This document shows, in pieces, positions 34,701-43,321 of a stretch of 64,000 bases of DNA (position 1 is its first letter; the number at the start of each line of letters is the position of its first letter). Location: contig NZ_MSYM01000007.1 in the NCBI RefSeq assembly GCF_001938565.1, positions 248,001 through 312,000 of the forward strand, written 5' to 3'. A program made the position numbers and the translations under genes. Below the pieces are notes generated by a model. The model was not told the origin of the DNA. It did not search any database and saw only the letters and a list, made by a program, of their open reading frames with translations. This DNA comes from Rhodoferax antarcticus ANT.BR. GTDB taxonomy: Bacteria > Pseudomonadota > Gammaproteobacteria > Burkholderiales > Burkholderiaceae_C.

Positions 34701-37310
34701 TCAACGCATCTCGGCCGACTCTGGTTTCGGTGACGCAAACTTCAGCCGGTTGCGCCCTTCTTCCTTGGCCTGGTACATGGCGGCGTCCGAGCGTTGCAGA
34801 ATCTGCTCGTGGTTGCTGTCGCGGTGTGAGAACAGCGTGATGCCAATGCTGGCACTGCAGCGGTGCTCCACAGTGATGTGGTCACCCTCTTCACGCGTCA
34901 AGGCCAGCAGATACGGCTGCGCCAGCGCGTCGCGGACCTTTTCAGCCACAGCTTCTGCCAGCGTAGTGGCCTCAGCGCGGCCAGGGCTCAAGTCGGTGAG
35001 CATCACCACAAACTCGTCACCACCGATGCGCGCCACCGTGTCCACCGCGCGCACGCTGTTTTTCAAGCGTTGGGCAACTTCTGCCAACAGCAGGTCGCCC
35101 AACTCGTGGCCGTGCTCGTCGTTGAGCGGCTTGAAGTTGTCCAGGTCCAAAAACATCATTGCGCCGAAACAGTCGCTACGCTTGCTGGCACTGATGGCCT
35201 GCGCCAGGCGCTCGCTGAGCAGGCGGCGGTTGGGCAACTCGGTCAGCGGGTCGTAAAACGCCAATTGGCGCACGTGCTGCACCATTTTTTGACGCTCGGT
35301 CACGTCTTCAAACACCACGTAGGCCTGATCCAGCTTGCCGTCTTTGAACAGCGGCATGGCACTGGCCAGAATCCACACCAGGTCCCGGTCAGGCACGGCA
35401 ATCCCCATCGTCATGTTGCGCACCGGTTGACCGGTTCTGATGGCCTGCGAAATCGGGTGCTCGTTGCCAGGGCAGGGGCTGCCGTCCTCATGCACCGCGT
35501 GCCAGCGCGGGTCCGTCGAGGTGCTGCCCCGCAACTGTTCCAGCGTCAAGCCCAGGATGCGCTGCGCCGCCGCATTTGCCGAGGTGATGTAACCATCGGC
35601 GTTTTGATACAGCACACCGGTAGGCAGGGTCTCAAACAGCGTGCGGAACATGTCTTCGCTGGCCAGCAGTGCCGCTTGGGTGCGTTTGTGTTCTATGGCA
35701 ATGCTGGCCAACCGGGCGGATTGTTCTATCACCATAATGTCGTGCGCTGTTGGGGCATGCACCTGGCGGTGGTAAATAGCAAAGGTGCCCAGCACCTTCC
35801 CGCCGGACGCCAGAATGGGCTGCGACCAGCAGGCACCCAGATCAGCCTGCTGCGCCAGCGCCTTGTAATTAGCCCAGTATGGGTGGGTAGCAATGTCTTG
35901 TACGACCACCCGCTGCCCGGTAAACGCGGCAGTGCCACAGGAGCCACACCCCAGGCTGATCTCCAGCCCCACGACAGCCTGGTTGTAGAACGCCGGCAGG
36001 CTCGGTGCAAACACTTCACCCAGACGCTTTCCGTCATCGGTGAGCAGCAGGATGCTGCACAGCATGGACGGGTGCAAGTTCTCCACGCCGCTGGCCATGG
36101 CGCGCAATAGCTCCGGCAAGGCGGTTTCGCCAGCCATGAGCTCCAGCATCTGACTGCGAAACTGCTCGTAGCGCTCGGCCAGCTTGACCGCGCTGATGTC
36201 AGTGTGGGTGATGGCCACACCACTGCGCCGGTCACTGCCCAGCGGGCGTACGACCATGGTGAACCAGCGTTGCTCTTGCGGGGAATGGCAGGGGTAATCC
36301 AGGATGAAGTGTGGCGAGCGCCCCTCCAGCACCGCGGCAATACCATCGTGTGCCAGCGCTACGCCCAGGCTGGCGCGGTGGATGCTGTTGCTGTCGATGC
36401 ACATCTCCAAATAGTTGGCGCCCACGTCAGTGTGCGGCGCGCGCTGACCGGGGAGGTTGGTGTTCTCCACAGAAAAGCGCTGCCACTGCTCATTGACCGC
36501 CAGAATGGTGCCGCTGCGGTCAATCACCGCAATTTCTGCGGCGACCGAGTCAAGGATGACGGTTTTGAACGTCTCGCTGTCTTTCAATGCCTGGTCGCGC
36601 TGGGCCAGCGCGTCGAGCATGGTATTGAATTGGCGCGCAAGTTGCGCCGCCTCGTCGTCGCCATCGGTCGCCACCCGCAGCCCGGCTTGGCCCTGCTCAA
36701 CCGCGTTGGCAACCTCGGACATGGCCGCCAGACGCCGCGTAAGCAAGCGGCTGACCGCCGCCGAAATGAGCGCCGCCAGGATGATCGCTACCAGCATGTA
36801 GATCAGGCCGTTGCGCGCCACCTGTGCCAGGCTGGCTTCCAGCGCCGTTCCAGCAAGTCCAATACGCACCCAGCCAATCGACCGACCATTCAGCATCACC
36901 GGGCTGTACACGTCTACCAGATAGGCGCCGCGCTGGCGCACCTGCTCAGCGGGCTGAGCCGGTAGATCGGTCAGGTACTGGCCGCGCCGCTCGGGCTCGG
37001 TGTGCGCCAGCAGCTCACCACGCGCATCCAGCACCATGGCATAGCGCAGCTCCGGGTAGCTGGACAGGCCGTGCACAATTTCCTGCAGGCCACTTGCATC
37101 GCGCGCGGCCAGCCAAACCGCGCCCGACGCCGCCACGCTGCGGGCCATGCTGGTGGCTTGCGACACTTGCTGCGCCACAGCCACCTGCTGCTGGCGGCGT
37201 GTGAGGTCCCAGACGAAGGCCGCCATCGTCAAGGCTACCGTCAGCACCATGCCGGTCATCAACTGGCGGCGCAGCGTGCCAAAAAACAGACGTTGCAGGG
37301 TGCCAAACAT
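34701..37310 (-). CDS. membrane-bound diguanylate cyclase (HAMP-PAS-GAF-PAS-GGDEF)
   Basis: An 869-residue signalling enzyme that makes cyclic di-GMP. In order: membrane helix near 15-35, periplasmic sensor region to about 165, second helix near 168-190, HAMP (to about 245), PAS-like (250-385), GAF (395-545), PAS (555-685) and GGDEF (about 695-860). The active-site motif GGDEF is near 763-767 (RIGGDEFVVM), with an inhibitory I-site RAVD five residues before it, so product feedback is expected. No EAL domain. ATG 37310 (GTG 37313 possible) overlaps the stop of the upstream PhnD-like lipoprotein gene, which suggests that the lipoprotein delivers the signal. Confidence 0.92.
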   Translation of the reverse strand: MFGTLQRLFFGTLRRQLMTGMVLTVALTMAAFVWDLTRRQQQVAVAQQVSQATSMARSVAASGAVWLAARDASGLQEIVHGLSSYPELRYAMVLDARGELLAHTEPERRGQYLTDLPAQPAEQVRQRGAYLVDVYSPVMLNGRSIGWVRIGLAGTALEASLAQVARNGLIYMLVAIILAALISAAVSRLLTRRLAAMSEVANAVEQGQAGLRVATDGDDEAAQLARQFNTMLDALAQRDQALKDSETFKTVILDSVAAEIAVIDRSGTILAVNEQWQRFSVENTNLPGQRAPHTDVGANYLEMCIDSNSIHRASLGVALAHDGIAAVLEGRSPHFILDYPCHSPQEQRWFTMVVRPLGSDRRSGVAITHTDISAVKLAERYEQFRSQMLELMAGETALPELLRAMASGVENLHPSMLCSILLLTDDGKRLGEVFAPSLPAFYNQAVVGLEISLGCGSCGTAAFTGQRVVVQDIATHPYWANYKALAQQADLGACWSQPILASGGKVLGTFAIYHRQVHAPTAHDIMVIEQSARLASIAIEHKRTQAALLASEDMFRTLFETLPTGVLYQNADGYITSANAAAQRILGLTLEQLRGSTSTDPRWHAVHEDGSPCPGNEHPISQAIRTGQPVRNMTMGIAVPDRDLVWILASAMPLFKDGKLDQAYVVFEDVTERQKMVQHVRQLAFYDPLTELPNRRLLSERLAQAISASKRSDCFGAMMFLDLDNFKPLNDEHGHELGDLLLAEVAQRLKNSVRAVDTVARIGGDEFVVMLTDLSPGRAEATTLAEAVAEKVRDALAQPYLLALTREEGDHITVEHRCSASIGITLFSHRDSNHEQILQRSDAAMYQAKEEGRNRLKFASPKPESAEMR

Positions 37311-38224
37311 CACGGCTTCTCCACGGGGCGCACTTCCCGCTCAAAACGTTCTATGTTGCGCGCCGCCACGTCGTAGCTCGCGTTGCTGGCCGGGTAGAAC
37401 GCCGCCGTGGCCATGTTGGCCAAAATCGCCTGCACGGCAAAGGTTTGCGCCAGACCCAGCAAGCTTGTCTGCACCTGGGCGCGCACCAGCGCGGGCACGT
37501 CATCACGCACCATGAAAGAGTTGTTGATCAGGGGCTCAGTTTGCCAGATCACCTTCAGCTCAGCCGCTACTTTGGAATGGTCTTTCTGAAACTGGCGCCA
37601 GGCCGGCGGCCGGGTGGCACGAGCTGCCGTGTCGCCCAGATAGACATTCATGATGGAGGACTCTTGTGTGCCCACGTACAGGCTTTGGGTGTCATGCACC
37701 GCCAGACCCTGGGTGTGCAAAAAGTACTGCGCCATGATGCATGCCGCCAGCGCAGTGCGCGCGGGGTAGCTTACCCGCTTGCCCTTCAGGTCGGTGGGTA
37801 GGCGCAGGCCACTGTCGCGGCGCACGATGAAGATCCCGCGAAAATCCTGCGGGTCGCCCGCCATGGCGATCACTTGATAGCCCCTCTGGATGGCCTGCAA
37901 GGTTTGCCACGGGTTGGGCAGCAAAAAAGCCGGCTCGCGCTCGGCAAACTTTTTCTCAAAAGCAGGGTAGTCGCGGGAGGCCTCGAGTATCAGCTGGGCG
38001 CCGGTCACTTCGGTGTTGAGGTGGTCCACCAGCGGCTGATAGGCCACCGCGAGCAGGTTGGGGTTGTACCCCGGGTACACCGCCAGCCGGTATTGCGGCA
38101 CGCTGCCCGGCGCGGGTGCAACCTGGTAGGTCAGCGGTTGCTCGGTGGATTCGGGCTGGCACGCGCTCAGCGAGGTGAACGCCAGCAAAACGACCCATTC
38201 GCCAAGTAAATACAAGGATGTCAT
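37310..38224 (-). CDS. PhnD-like phosphate/phosphonate-type substrate-binding lipoprotein
   Basis: A 304-residue periplasmic binding protein of the PhnD/TctC-like fold. ATG 38224 gives a lipoprotein signal with lipobox LSAC (Cys about residue 22). Binding-fold segments include YRLAVYPGYNPNLLAVAYQP, FLLPNPWQTLQAIQRGYQVI and DLKGKRVSYPARTALAA. No ABC permease or ATPase is adjacent; the stop overlaps the start of a sensory diguanylate cyclase (TGATG). It therefore probably serves as a ligand-binding partner for signalling. The ligand is unknown. An in-frame start 48 bases upstream would spoil the signal peptide. Confidence 0.82.
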   Translation of the reverse strand: MTSLYLLGEWVVLLAFTSLSACQPESTEQPLTYQVAPAPGSVPQYRLAVYPGYNPNLLAVAYQPLVDHLNTEVTGAQLILEASRDYPAFEKKFAEREPAFLLPNPWQTLQAIQRGYQVIAMAGDPQDFRGIFIVRRDSGLRLPTDLKGKRVSYPARTALAACIMAQYFLHTQGLAVHDTQSLYVGTQESSIMNVYLGDTAARATRPPAWRQFQKDHSKVAAELKVIWQTEPLINNSFMVRDDVPALVRAQVQTSLLGLAQTFAVQAILANMATAAFYPASNASYDVAARNIERFEREVRPVEKP

Positions 38225-38340
38225 ATGACGCTTGTTGGTTGATCTGCCAAGGTGCCCCCGAACGCCACGCACGCATCAAGTGACTTTAGCACTGGCTCGC
38301 CACAATGAACAGAGCGGCTAAACTGTTTATAGATAAAAAC

Positions 38341-38378
38341 GTTCTCTAGCCCATATTTATAAGGGGCTTATAGCTATA
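38341..38378 (-). repeat. palindromic intergenic repeat, copy 6 (diverged)
   Basis: On the minus strand it reads ATAGCTATAAGCCCCTTAT, then aaATATGGGCTAGAG. The arms are recognisable but with several changes. It lies between the divergent PhnD-like and patatin genes. Confidence 0.65.
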
Positions 38379-38460
38379 TATAAAATAGCATAAAAAGGTT
38401 TCCCCGATCTGTTTCACGCCGCTTCATCAGCACAGCCACGCAGGCTGCTAAGCTTCACGC

Positions 38461-39582
38461 ATGTCTTCACTTCCTCGCTCATCCTCCGCCCGCGCCCATC
38501 GTATCAACATTGGCCTGCAAGGTGGTGGCTCGCACGGCGCCTTTACCTGGGGCGTGCTGGATGTGCTGCTGCAAGACACGCGCATCGACATCGAAGGCAT
38601 CAGCGGCACCAGCGCCGGGGCCATGAACGCGGTGGCGCTAGCGCACGGTTTTGCCAAAGCGCAGGGAAAGACAGCGCTCCAGGCGCGTGAAGCGGCACGC
38701 GAGTCGCTGGCCGACTTCTGGAACGGTATCGTGTCCATGGGTGCGCTCGGCCAGGCGCAGCGCGCGCCGTTTGACCTGATGTTTGGCCTGGCGGGGATGG
38801 ACAGCTCACCCACCGGGCCATGGGCCGACGCCATGGCCCGCGCCTGGTCCGGTTCGATGTCGCCCTACCAGGCAAACCCGTTGGACATCAACCCACTGAA
38901 AGACTTTGTCGAACGGCAGATCGATTTTGAGCGCCTGGCTGCGTTTGACGAACTGAAAGTGTTTGTGCTGGCCACCAAAGTCAGTACCGGTATGGCTGAA
39001 GTGTTTACCGGCCAGCGCGTCACTGCCAGCGCGGTGATGGCCTCGGCCTGTCTGCCGATGATGTTTCAGGCCGTGGAGATTGAGGGCGAGCATTACTGGG
39101 ACGGCGGCTACTCGGGTAACCCGGCCATTCACCCGCTGATCTATGACTGCGACAGCCGTGACGTCCTGCTGGTGCAGATCAACCCGATCCACCGCGCCAA
39201 GCTGCCCACCAGCGCCGTCGAAATCATGGATCGCCTCAACGAGATCAACTTCAACGCCACCTTGATCGCCGAACTGCGCGCCATTGACTTTGTCAAACGC
39301 TTGCTGGTCATGGGCAAGCTTGACCCGACCCACTACAAAGATGTGCTGTTGCACCGCATTGATGGCGGTGCAGTGTTGGAGCAGTTGGGCGCTGCCACCA
39401 AGCTCAGCACCGACGCTCCGCTGATCAACGCCCTGCACGATCTGGGTCAAAGCCATGCACGGCAATGGCTGGCGCAAAGCGCGTGCGACCTGGGCGTGCG
39501 CAGCAGTATCAACATCGCCCAAGACTACTTGGACGCCCCGCGCTTGCCAGTGCGCCCGGAGCGCCGCAGCCGCGTGGGCTAA
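38461..39582 (+). CDS. patatin-like phospholipase
   Basis: A 373-residue protein of the bacterial patatin family (RssA-like). The oxyanion motif GGGSHGAF is at residues 21-28, the nucleophile is Ser51 in GTSAG, and the catalytic Asp is Asp214 in DGGYSG, so the Ser-Asp dyad is complete. The enzymes hydrolyse acyl esters of phospholipids; the substrate is not specified by the sequence. There is no signal peptide. It is probably transcribed alone and ends at the terminator at 39608. Confidence 0.92.
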   Translation: MSSLPRSSSARAHRINIGLQGGGSHGAFTWGVLDVLLQDTRIDIEGISGTSAGAMNAVALAHGFAKAQGKTALQAREAARESLADFWNGIVSMGALGQAQRAPFDLMFGLAGMDSSPTGPWADAMARAWSGSMSPYQANPLDINPLKDFVERQIDFERLAAFDELKVFVLATKVSTGMAEVFTGQRVTASAVMASACLPMMFQAVEIEGEHYWDGGYSGNPAIHPLIYDCDSRDVLLVQINPIHRAKLPTSAVEIMDRLNEINFNATLIAELRAIDFVKRLLVMGKLDPTHYKDVLLHRIDGGAVLEQLGAATKLSTDAPLINALHDLGQSHARQWLAQSACDLGVRSSINIAQDYLDAPRLPVRPERRSRVG

Positions 39583-39607
39583 GTCCGGATTCACCCCATT
39601 CCCCTGT

Positions 39608-39632
39608 CCACACAACGAATGTGGGCTTTTTT
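39608..39632 (+). terminator. intrinsic terminator of the patatin gene
   Basis: Short stem CCACA/TGTGG with a 7-base loop, then GC and a run of seven T. It stands 26 bases after the stop codon. Confidence 0.7.
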
Positions 39633-39817
39633 TGCCCCAATGCAAAAAAAGTTTTAAAAAAGGGAACTTGACGTATGATCTGATTCGTGTTGCTTTTTTG
39701 ATAGCAATACTTGGTTTGCGGTGAATGCCAGTTTCGCGTCTGCTCTAAGTCTTCAGGGGTTTGGTTGTTGCGGTCATGGACTCCATCGCGTTTTGAGTTA
39801 TTTTGAGGAGTCCTTAC

Positions 39818-40231
39818 ATGGGCAACAAACTTTACGTCGGCAATCTGCCATATTCTTTCCGTGATGATGACCTGCAACAGGCGTTTTCCCAACACGGCTC
39901 CGTAACCAGCGCCAAAGTCATGATGGAACGTGACACCGGCCGCTCAAAAGGTTTCGGTTTCGTCGAAATGGGTAGCGATGCTGAAGCACAAACCGCCATC
40001 AACGCGATGAACGGTCAACAATTCGGTGGACGTGGCCTCGTGGTCAACGAAGCCCGTCCGATGGAACCGCGCCCCCCCCGCTCCGGTGGCGGTGGCTTTG
40101 GTGGTGGTAGTGGTGGTGGCGGCGGCGGCTACGGTGGTGGCGGTAGCCGCTCCGGTGGCGGTGGCGGTGGCGGCTACGGTGGTGGCAGCAGCGGTGGCGG
40201 CGGTTACGGCGGTGGCCGTAGCAGCTACTAA
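39818..40231 (+). CDS. RRM RNA-binding protein with glycine-rich tail
   Basis: A 137-residue single-stranded RNA-binding protein. The RRM has RNP2 LYVGNL at residues 5-10 and RNP1 KGFGFVEM at 44-51; residues 89-137 are almost entirely Gly with Tyr, Ser and Arg, like cold-induced Gly-rich RNA-binding proteins of cyanobacteria and plants. ATG 39818 follows TTGAGGAG. About 190 bases of leader separate it from the previous terminator, with TTGACG at 39668 as a possible -35 element. Its own terminator follows at 40268. Cold or stress induction is plausible from the family but not shown here. Confidence 0.9.
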   Translation: MGNKLYVGNLPYSFRDDDLQQAFSQHGSVTSAKVMMERDTGRSKGFGFVEMGSDAEAQTAINAMNGQQFGGRGLVVNEARPMEPRPPRSGGGGFGGGSGGGGGGYGGGGSRSGGGGGGGYGGGSSGGGGYGGGRSSY

Positions 40232-40267
40232 GCAATCGCTTGTCTGGCGCAGGCTTCTAGCCTGAAA

Positions 40268-40299
40268 CGAAAAGGGTCCCTCGGGGCCCTTTTTGCTTT
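40268..40299 (+). terminator. intrinsic terminator of the RRM gene
   Basis: A GC-rich hairpin formed by AAAGGGTCC and GGGGCCCTTT around a short CTC loop, followed by T-rich sequence. Confidence 0.8.
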
Positions 40300-40309
40300 T
40301 TGACGATCG

Positions 40310-41086
40310 TCAAGAATCCGTCATACGTGGTTTGCGCGGTCGCCCGGCAAACACTTTGTCAAAAATACTGTTTGGTAACAAACGCAGCAGTTTGGCCACG
40401 ACTCCCATCTGCCAGGGAATTACCCGGTAGCTGTCACCTGCGGCAATAGCCAGACAAGCTTTCTCGGCAAACACATTGGGCTGCATTAGAAACGGCATGT
40501 TGTAGCCATTGTTTTGTGTCAGCGGCGTGGCAATGTAGCCGGGGCAAAGCGTCACCACCTGCACACCACTGTTGCGCAACTCACCACGCAGGCTCTCACA
40601 ATAACTGATAACTGCTGCCTTGCTGGCGCAATAGGCACCATGCCCAGGCAAGCCCCGGATACCGGCCACGCTGCCAATGCCCACCAGTTTGCCGGAGCCA
40701 CGCGCGACCATGGCAGGGATAAATGGCCCGAGCGTGGCGGCGACACCCATCACGTTGGTGGCCAGAATAAGCGCCATCACCGGCAAGTCTTCGGGCAGGG
40801 CGGTATCCACGCCGATGCTGATGCCGGCGTTGGCAATCACCACGTCAGGCAGGCCTTGGTGTGTCATACAGTCTTGCGCCAGACGCTGCATAGCGGCAAT
40901 ATCGGACACGTCAGCGCTATAAATTTGGTATCTATCAGCGCTTATTCCAATTGGGTCAAGCCATGATTTGATCACAGACTCTCGGCGTGCCACCAAGGCC
41001 AGATGCCAGCCTTGTGCCGCGTAATGCAGCGCCAGCGCCTGGCCAATGCCACTGGAGGCACCGGTGATCATGACAAGCTTGCCCAT
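40310..41086 (-). CDS. SDR-family oxidoreductase
   Basis: A 258-residue short-chain dehydrogenase. The cofactor motif TGASSGIGQALALHYAAQG starts at residue 7, NAGIS is near 92, and the catalytic Ser and the YCASKAA (Tyr-x-x-x-Lys) motif are near 140-155. The substrate is unknown. It follows lptC by 20 bases on the same strand, so it may belong to the kdsD-kdsC-lptC transcript. Odd point: residues about 40-55 (WLDPIGISADRYQIYS) are coded by a stretch (40930-40962) that resembles the window's palindromic repeat. Confidence 0.9.
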   Translation of the reverse strand: MGKLVMITGASSGIGQALALHYAAQGWHLALVARRESVIKSWLDPIGISADRYQIYSADVSDIAAMQRLAQDCMTHQGLPDVVIANAGISIGVDTALPEDLPVMALILATNVMGVAATLGPFIPAMVARGSGKLVGIGSVAGIRGLPGHGAYCASKAAVISYCESLRGELRNSGVQVVTLCPGYIATPLTQNNGYNMPFLMQPNVFAEKACLAIAAGDSYRVIPWQMGVVAKLLRLLPNSIFDKVFAGRPRKPRMTDS

Positions 41087-41106
41087 GCTTTCTCAATCAC
41101 GCCCGT

Positions 41107-41721
41107 TCAAGGCTTGTTGCCAGGAAACAGCACGCCCCTGACACGTCCCTGCATCTCGATGACCTGCTGCTGGTTGTCATAGTCCATGCTGTCGGCGGTG
41201 AACTGGTCTTGCCCACGCGTCAAGGTCACGGGCTGGTCGGAGCGCACGCGTTCAGTGTCAACGAGGGCATGCAACTGCTCGCCCTGAAAGCTCATGGCAG
41301 GCTGCGGCTTGCCTGCCGGGCTGACGGTGGCAGCGCGTAGCACCCGGGCGTCGCCGATCAATGTGACCTCTGAGGCGTCGGCGTTGGTCAGCGCCTGGCG
41401 AGCGGTGGCTGTGGTTAGGTGGCCTTGTTCGTCAAACGAGCGGATCACCACCTGGTCGATCTCCAGGGTGTCGGTGTCCGGGTAATGGCGCATCTCCCGA
41501 CCCTTGACCTCGCTTTTAAGCTGCCCCTGGGCATCAAATGTTTTGACGGCAAACTCGCGCATGAAGTAATCCGGCTGATGTTGCGCCACCGCTGATGCGA
41601 CCACTTCACTTTGTGACGGTGTGCTGCGCACCAGTAAGTAGCTGGCCATGGCCAGCGCGCCCATCAATAGCACTGGCAGGTAGAGTGTCAGGCGATCAAG
41701 CGCCCAGCGCAGGGTGTTCAC
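41107..41721 (-). CDS. lptC: LPS export protein LptC
   Basis: Bitopic inner-membrane protein that passes lipopolysaccharide from LptBFG to LptA. The 204 residues comprise one N-terminal helix (about 12-32) and a beta-jellyroll periplasmic domain. Conserved features are PDYFMREFAVKTFDAQGQL and the repeated 'G.. AR-V..' strands. The start overlaps the kdsC stop as ATGA, giving the common kdsD-kdsC-lptC order; lptA and lptB are not in this window. Confidence 0.9.
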   Translation of the reverse strand: MNTLRWALDRLTLYLPVLLMGALAMASYLLVRSTPSQSEVVASAVAQHQPDYFMREFAVKTFDAQGQLKSEVKGREMRHYPDTDTLEIDQVVIRSFDEQGHLTTATARQALTNADASEVTLIGDARVLRAATVSPAGKPQPAMSFQGEQLHALVDTERVRSDQPVTLTRGQDQFTADSMDYDNQQQVIEMQGRVRGVLFPGNKP

Positions 41722-42263
41722 TGCAGATACGCCTGCAACAGTTGGGCGTAGCGGCCGCTGGCAACCAACAAGAGGTCACACAGCTCACGCACCGCGCCCT
41801 CGCCGCCGCGTCTTTGCGTGATGTGGTGCGCTGCGGCCAGAACCTCGGCCTGGGCATTGACTGGCGCGCAGGCAAAAGCACAGCGCGTCATCACTGGCAG
41901 GTCCGGCCAGTCGTCGCCCATGGCAGCCGCCTGGGACCAGTCCAGGCCCAGTGCTTTGAGGGTGGCTTCGGCCGCCGGACGCTTGTCTTCGGTGCCGAAA
42001 TGCGCATGCTCTACGCCCAGCGCCGCCAGCCGTACCCGCAAGGCGGGCGAGTCGCGCCCGGTGATTACTGCCGGGGTGATGCCAGCGCGCTGCAACAGCT
42101 TCAGGCCGTGGCCGTCCAGCGTGTTGAAGCGCTTGAGGGTTTCGCCCGCCTCGGAAAAGTATAGACCGCCATCGGTCAGCACGCCATCAACATCAAAAAA
42201 CACCACGCGAACGGCTTGCGCCTGCAACAGCAGCTCGGGGGAGAAGTTCAAGACCGCTGCCAT
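41718..42263 (-). CDS. kdsC: 3-deoxy-D-manno-octulosonate 8-phosphate phosphatase
   Basis: HAD-superfamily phosphatase making free KDO for lipopolysaccharide. The 181 residues contain catalytic Asp24 and Asp26 in FFDVDGVLTDG, the Thr motif VITGRDS and the second acid motif AMGDDWPDLP near residue 130. It has the small capless (tetrameric) form. ATG 42263 shares a base with the kdsD stop (TGATG), and its own stop overlaps lptC, so three genes are coupled. Confidence 0.94.
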   Translation of the reverse strand: MAAVLNFSPELLLQAQAVRVVFFDVDGVLTDGGLYFSEAGETLKRFNTLDGHGLKLLQRAGITPAVITGRDSPALRVRLAALGVEHAHFGTEDKRPAAEATLKALGLDWSQAAAMGDDWPDLPVMTRCAFACAPVNAQAEVLAAAHHITQRRGGEGAVRELCDLLLVASGRYAQLLQAYLQ

Positions 42264-43264
42264 CAGATGACCTTGGCACGCATCAGGTCGTTGCTGTTGA
42301 GGGCGCCGCAGAGCTGCCCTTGGGCATCGAGCACCAGCACGCTGGTGATGCGGCGCAGCTCCATCAACTCCGCCGCTTCCACCGCCAGCGCGTCAACGCT
42401 AATGGTTTGCGGGTTGGGGTGCATCACCTGCTGTGCTGTGGCTTGGCGCAAATCAAATCCTTTTTCAATCAAACGGCGCAGGTCGCCGTCAGTGAAGACA
42501 CCGCACACTTGGCCCGTACCGTCCACCACCGCCGCTGCACCCAGGCCTTTGGCACTCATTTCGCGCATCAGCTCGCTGAAGCCAGCTGTGGTCAGCACCT
42601 TGGGCACCTGATCACCACTGCGCATCACATCGCGCACGTGGGTGAGCAGCTTGCGACCCAGCGCACCACCGGGGTGCGAACGAGCAAAATCTTCGGCCTT
42701 GAAACCTCGCGCGTCCAGCAGGGCCACCGCCAACGCATCTCCCAAGGCCAACTGCGCAGTGGTGCTGGCAGTTGGCGCCAGATTGAGTGGGCAAGCTTCT
42801 TTTGCCACACCGCTGTTTAAAAATGCATCGGCGTGGCGTGCCAGCGTGGACGCCGGGTTGCCGGTCATGGCCAGCAGCGCAACACCCAGGCGCTTGATGA
42901 TCGGGAGGATCACGTTGAGCTCATCAGACTCGCCGCTGTTGGAAATCGCCAGCACCACGTCTACCGGCTGGATCATGCCCAGGTCGCCATGGCTGGCCTC
43001 GGCGGGGTGGACAAACATGGCCGGCGTGCCGGTGGAGGCCAGCGTAGCGACAATTTTGCGACCAATATGGCCACTTTTGCCCATGCCCATCACCACCAAA
43101 CGCCCCTGACTGGCCAGCACCAGGCGCACCGCCTTGACAAAATCTGCCCCCAAATGGTGCTGCAGGTTGAGTACCGCCGCGGCCTCCACCTTCAGGGTCT
43201 CTCGGGCCAGCAACAGGACGCGATCGGCGTCGAAAAATGACGCGGGGGTGGGCATGGAGTTCAT
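42263..43264 (-). CDS. kdsD: arabinose-5-phosphate isomerase (KpsF/GutQ family)
   Basis: Converts ribulose 5-phosphate to arabinose 5-phosphate, the first committed step to KDO. The 333 residues comprise an N-terminal SIS domain (about 45-175, with VVMGMGKSGHIGRKIVATL and SNSGESDELN) and two C-terminal CBS domains (from about 205 to the end). This is the full-length form. First gene of the kdsD-kdsC-lptC cluster and divergent from the antiporter gene across 57 bases. Confidence 0.94.
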   Translation of the reverse strand: MNSMPTPASFFDADRVLLLARETLKVEAAAVLNLQHHLGADFVKAVRLVLASQGRLVVMGMGKSGHIGRKIVATLASTGTPAMFVHPAEASHGDLGMIQPVDVVLAISNSGESDELNVILPIIKRLGVALLAMTGNPASTLARHADAFLNSGVAKEACPLNLAPTASTTAQLALGDALAVALLDARGFKAEDFARSHPGGALGRKLLTHVRDVMRSGDQVPKVLTTAGFSELMREMSAKGLGAAAVVDGTGQVCGVFTDGDLRRLIEKGFDLRQATAQQVMHPNPQTISVDALAVEAAELMELRRITSVLVLDAQGQLCGALNSNDLMRAKVI

Positions 43265-43321
43265 CGCGGCATTTTATCGGCCACCACGCTTAGGGCGCGG
43301 CCCAATTGGTAGTATCCGGGG

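Noticed and set aside
34701..37310. Hybrid cyclase/phosphodiesterase
   Set aside because: The protein ends about 100 residues after GGDEF; no EAL domain is present.
38806..39645. 279-codon frame on the minus strand
   Set aside because: Antisense to the intact patatin gene, which has complete catalytic motifs.
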